Below, in pieces: positions 3,416-5,469 of a stretch of DNA of 5,469 bases. The DNA is from JBBRXJ01 sp038248505 (lineage in GTDB: Bacteria > Bacteroidota > Bacteroidia > Bacteroidales > JBBRXJ01), in contig JBBRXJ010000120.1 of assembly GCA_038248505.1 (NCBI GenBank), forward strand, positions 1 through 5,469, read 5' to 3'. Numbering within the stretch: position 1 is the stretch's first letter; each line of letters opens with the position of its first letter. The notes beneath the pieces are model-generated. The model made no database searches. It was not told the DNA's origin and worked only from the letters and a program-made list of their open reading frames with translations. Both the position numbers and the translations under genes were made by a program.

Positions 3416-5469
3416 ATGAAATACACATGTAAACTTTCCGTTAATAGAAACATAGGTGAAAATGGCAACAGGTATGTTGATCAGGCTACTGAACAAACTC
3501 CTATGAGTTGCATTCGACCTATTACAAATAATTCTTTACGGGTTAAAAAAGTAATAATCTTTCTTGTATTTATTTTAACAACATTTATTAATGTTGATGC
3601 CCATATACATAAATGGAATATTTCAAATCATTTAAGTGCTTCAAGCGATGTACGAATTGTTGATATTAAAAGATATAATAATGACTTTTATATATCAGGA
3701 TTATTTAAAGGGGTAATGGATACCCTTACTTCAAAAGGCTTGTACGATGGTTTTATAGCGAAGTATGATGAGAATTTGAATTTGAAATGGATGCGACCAA
3801 TTGGCAGCAAATTACTTGAGTTTGAAATAAATTTAGTGATTGATAATTCTGGTAATTTAGTCTTGCTTGGCGAGTTTCAGGATACTTGTTGGTTCTCAAA
3901 ATCAAGTTACCTCGTAAGTACAGGTGGATATGATGGTTATTTTGCAAAATATACTAAAGACGGACAATTTATTACATCTAAGATTGTTGCGAAAGGTATA
4001 TCAAATCAAAAAGTTTTATCTATTGACATGGATATAAGTGGAAACTTTATTACCACTGGTTTTTTTGTAGATTCTATTATTATTGAATCTACAAAATTAA
4101 AAGGGAAAGCTACCGATAATTATTTTGCAAAGTATGATGCAAATGGTACTCTAATATGGGCTAAAAAGCTACTTAGTAATAATAGCGCTTCTCGTTTATC
4201 ATCGGTAAGTGCTTTTGATGATGGCTATTATTTTACGGGTAATTTTAACGATAGTATTTATTTTGATATTAAAACGACGAAGAGTAATACTGCTACGAAG
4301 AGTAATGTTTTTCTGTATAAAACAGATTTTAATGGTACTGGTAGCTGGATGCGTAAGAGCTATGGTAATCAAAATGACGTAACAGGTACCATTACTCAAG
4401 ATAATTATGGTAGTGTTTATTATTCGGGCTATTATCAGAGTACTTTATTTTATGCCGATAGTACAGCATCTCTTACTTCGCACACTTTTACAAATGCAGG
4501 TAATTTCGATATGTTCATTATGAAATACAATAGAACCGGAACCTTGCAGTGGATTAAAAAGTACGGTTCTGCAGGAAAGGAATATGCAACTTTTATTACT
4601 CAGCAAAATGATATTTTATATGCGACAGGATATTTCTCAAGTAGTATTGTTGTTGCTGGAGATACATTAAAGGCCTTAGGTGCTACCGATCAAAATATAT
4701 TCCTTATAACGTATGATTTAGCAGGTAATGAAATTGATGGCGCGTATATTATGGGATCAAATGATGCTATTGACTTCGGTTCGAGCGTTGTTGTTGATAA
4801 TAAAAGCGCTGCATATATGGTCGGTACTTTTAATGCGAATTCTATTACCGTTGGTGATAGCACTTATAATAATACGGTGGTGGGTAGCGATGGAATTATT
4901 GCAAAATTTATTTCTCCAATTTCAGCTGTCTTTACTACTAGAACCAATGTGTCATGTTCAGGAAACATTGACGGTTTATTAACGATTACGCCTTATTTTG
5001 GAGTTTCTCCTTTTTCCTATCAATGGAGTCATAATGCATTGCTTAATTCAGCAACAGCATCCGGTTTAGCCCCAGGCACCTATAGTGTAACGGTAATTGA
5101 CAGCCGCGATTCTTTAGATATTAATTCATTTACAATTACAAATCCAACGGCTTTAGCAATAAGTCAAACCATTACGCCAATAAGTTGCAATAACGGGAAG
5201 AATGGGGCTATAAGTGTTACCGTTAGCGGTGGTACAACTCCTTATTATTATGCTTGGACGGGCACAGGTGCTGGTGTAATAGCTAATTTTGAAGATCAAA
5301 CAAATCTTTCAACGGGTATATTTAATCTTACTGTAACTGATAAAGGAAAATGTACAAAAAGCGCAACATACAATCTTACACAGCCTGCTAAAATTCAGTT
5401 TGGTGGTTCTGCTATTACCGATGTAAATCCTGGTGGTGCTGATAATGGCATTATTGATTTGAATGTAAC
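3416..5469 (+). CDS. Large secreted beta-propeller and SprB-repeat protein, 3' end outside window
   Basis: An open frame of 684 codons with no stop before the window end. A signal-peptide-like segment (VIIFLVFILTTFINVDA, residues 46-62, after Lys44-Lys45) predicts export. Residues from about 75 to 500 hold seven related units of 61-68 residues, each marked by a D/N-G/x-F-x-x-K-Y-like strand (111, 173, 234, 297, 365, 427, 492), as in SBBP-type beta-propeller repeats. From about 508 follow SprB-type Ig-like repeats with Cys514 (VSCSGNIDG) and Cys591 (ISCNNGKNG), GGTTPYYYAW and GTYSVTVID signatures, and a third beginning near 668. Such proteins are surface or secreted adhesin-like proteins, often with a type IX secretion signal at the C-terminus, which cannot be seen here. 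The ATG at 3503 (residue 30) is an alternative start that leaves a more normal 16-residue n-region. No TAnnTTTG promoter is seen in the 67-base gap after the precursor. A link to the lasso pathway is not indicated. Confidence 0.85.
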   Translation, partial: MKYTCKLSVNRNIGENGNRYVDQATEQTPMSCIRPITNNSLRVKKVIIFLVFILTTFINVDAHIHKWNISNHLSASSDVRIVDIKRYNNDFYISGLFKGVMDTLTSKGLYDGFIAKYDENLNLKWMRPIGSKLLEFEINLVIDNSGNLVLLGEFQDTCWFSKSSYLVSTGGYDGYFAKYTKDGQFITSKIVAKGISNQKVLSIDMDISGNFITTGFFVDSIIIESTKLKGKATDNYFAKYDANGTLIWAKKLLSNNSASRLSSVSAFDDGYYFTGNFNDSIYFDIKTTKSNTATKSNVFLYKTDFNGTGSWMRKSYGNQNDVTGTITQDNYGSVYYSGYYQSTLFYADSTASLTSHTFTNAGNFDMFIMKYNRTGTLQWIKKYGSAGKEYATFITQQNDILYATGYFSSSIVVAGDTLKALGATDQNIFLITYDLAGNEIDGAYIMGSNDAIDFGSSVVVDNKSAAYMVGTFNANSITVGDSTYNNTVVGSDGIIAKFISPISAVFTTRTNVSCSGNIDGLLTITPYFGVSPFSYQWSHNALLNSATASGLAPGTYSVTVIDSRDSLDINSFTITNPTALAISQTITPISCNNGKNGAISVTVSGGTTPYYYAWTGTGAGVIANFEDQTNLSTGIFNLTVTDKGKCTKSATYNLTQPAKIQFGGSAITDVNPGGADNGIIDLNV

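Noticed and set aside
3090..3496. Two minus-strand frames (3090-3332 and 3272-3496) across the precursor region
   Set aside because: They overlap the precursor and each other, show no family features, and the + strand frame fits the neighbouring B1-B2 genes far better.
4728..4982. 84-codon + strand frame
   Set aside because: It lies in another frame inside the large surface-protein gene, whose frame is open through the whole region and carries clear repeats.

Overview
The window is AT-rich with short intergenic gaps and looks like Bacteroidota DNA. Three things support this: perfect copies of the Bacteroidota-type -7 promoter element (TAnnTTTG) upstream of genes, mostly weak Shine-Dalgarno signals, and a large surface protein with SprB-type repeats, a family typical of that phylum. 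Genus cannot be called from sequence alone.

Layout, all on the + strand. Positions 1-325 are non-coding, with a G10 tract, two candidate promoters, a 5'-leader hairpin and a possible leader peptide. Positions 326-1216 encode an HprK-like kinase and 1213-2061 a PAPS-dependent sulfotransferase; they overlap by ATGA. A 273-base gap follows, holding a 16-base perfect palindrome and a 9-base tandem repeat. Next come a PqqD-like protein (2335-2628, lasso B1, leader-binding) and a transglutaminase-like B2 protein (2679-3104, leader peptidase). A 53-codon gene at 3187-3348, with its own candidate promoter, reads as a lasso-peptide precursor. From 3416 to the window end runs the 5' part (at least 684 codons) of a large secreted protein with a probable seven-bladed beta-propeller followed by SprB-type Ig-like repeats.

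The first five genes fit one lasso-peptide (RiPP) pathway. B1 would bind the leader and B2 would cut it after T-E. A cyclase not seen here would join Gly1 to Asp8 or Glu9. The kinase and the sulfotransferase would be tailoring enzymes. The asparagine-synthetase-like cyclase (C) and an exporter are absent and would have to lie outside the window, most likely upstream. The combination of kinase and sulfotransferase around one small unlisted precursor is the most interesting feature. The adhesin-like gene downstream is probably not part of the pathway.
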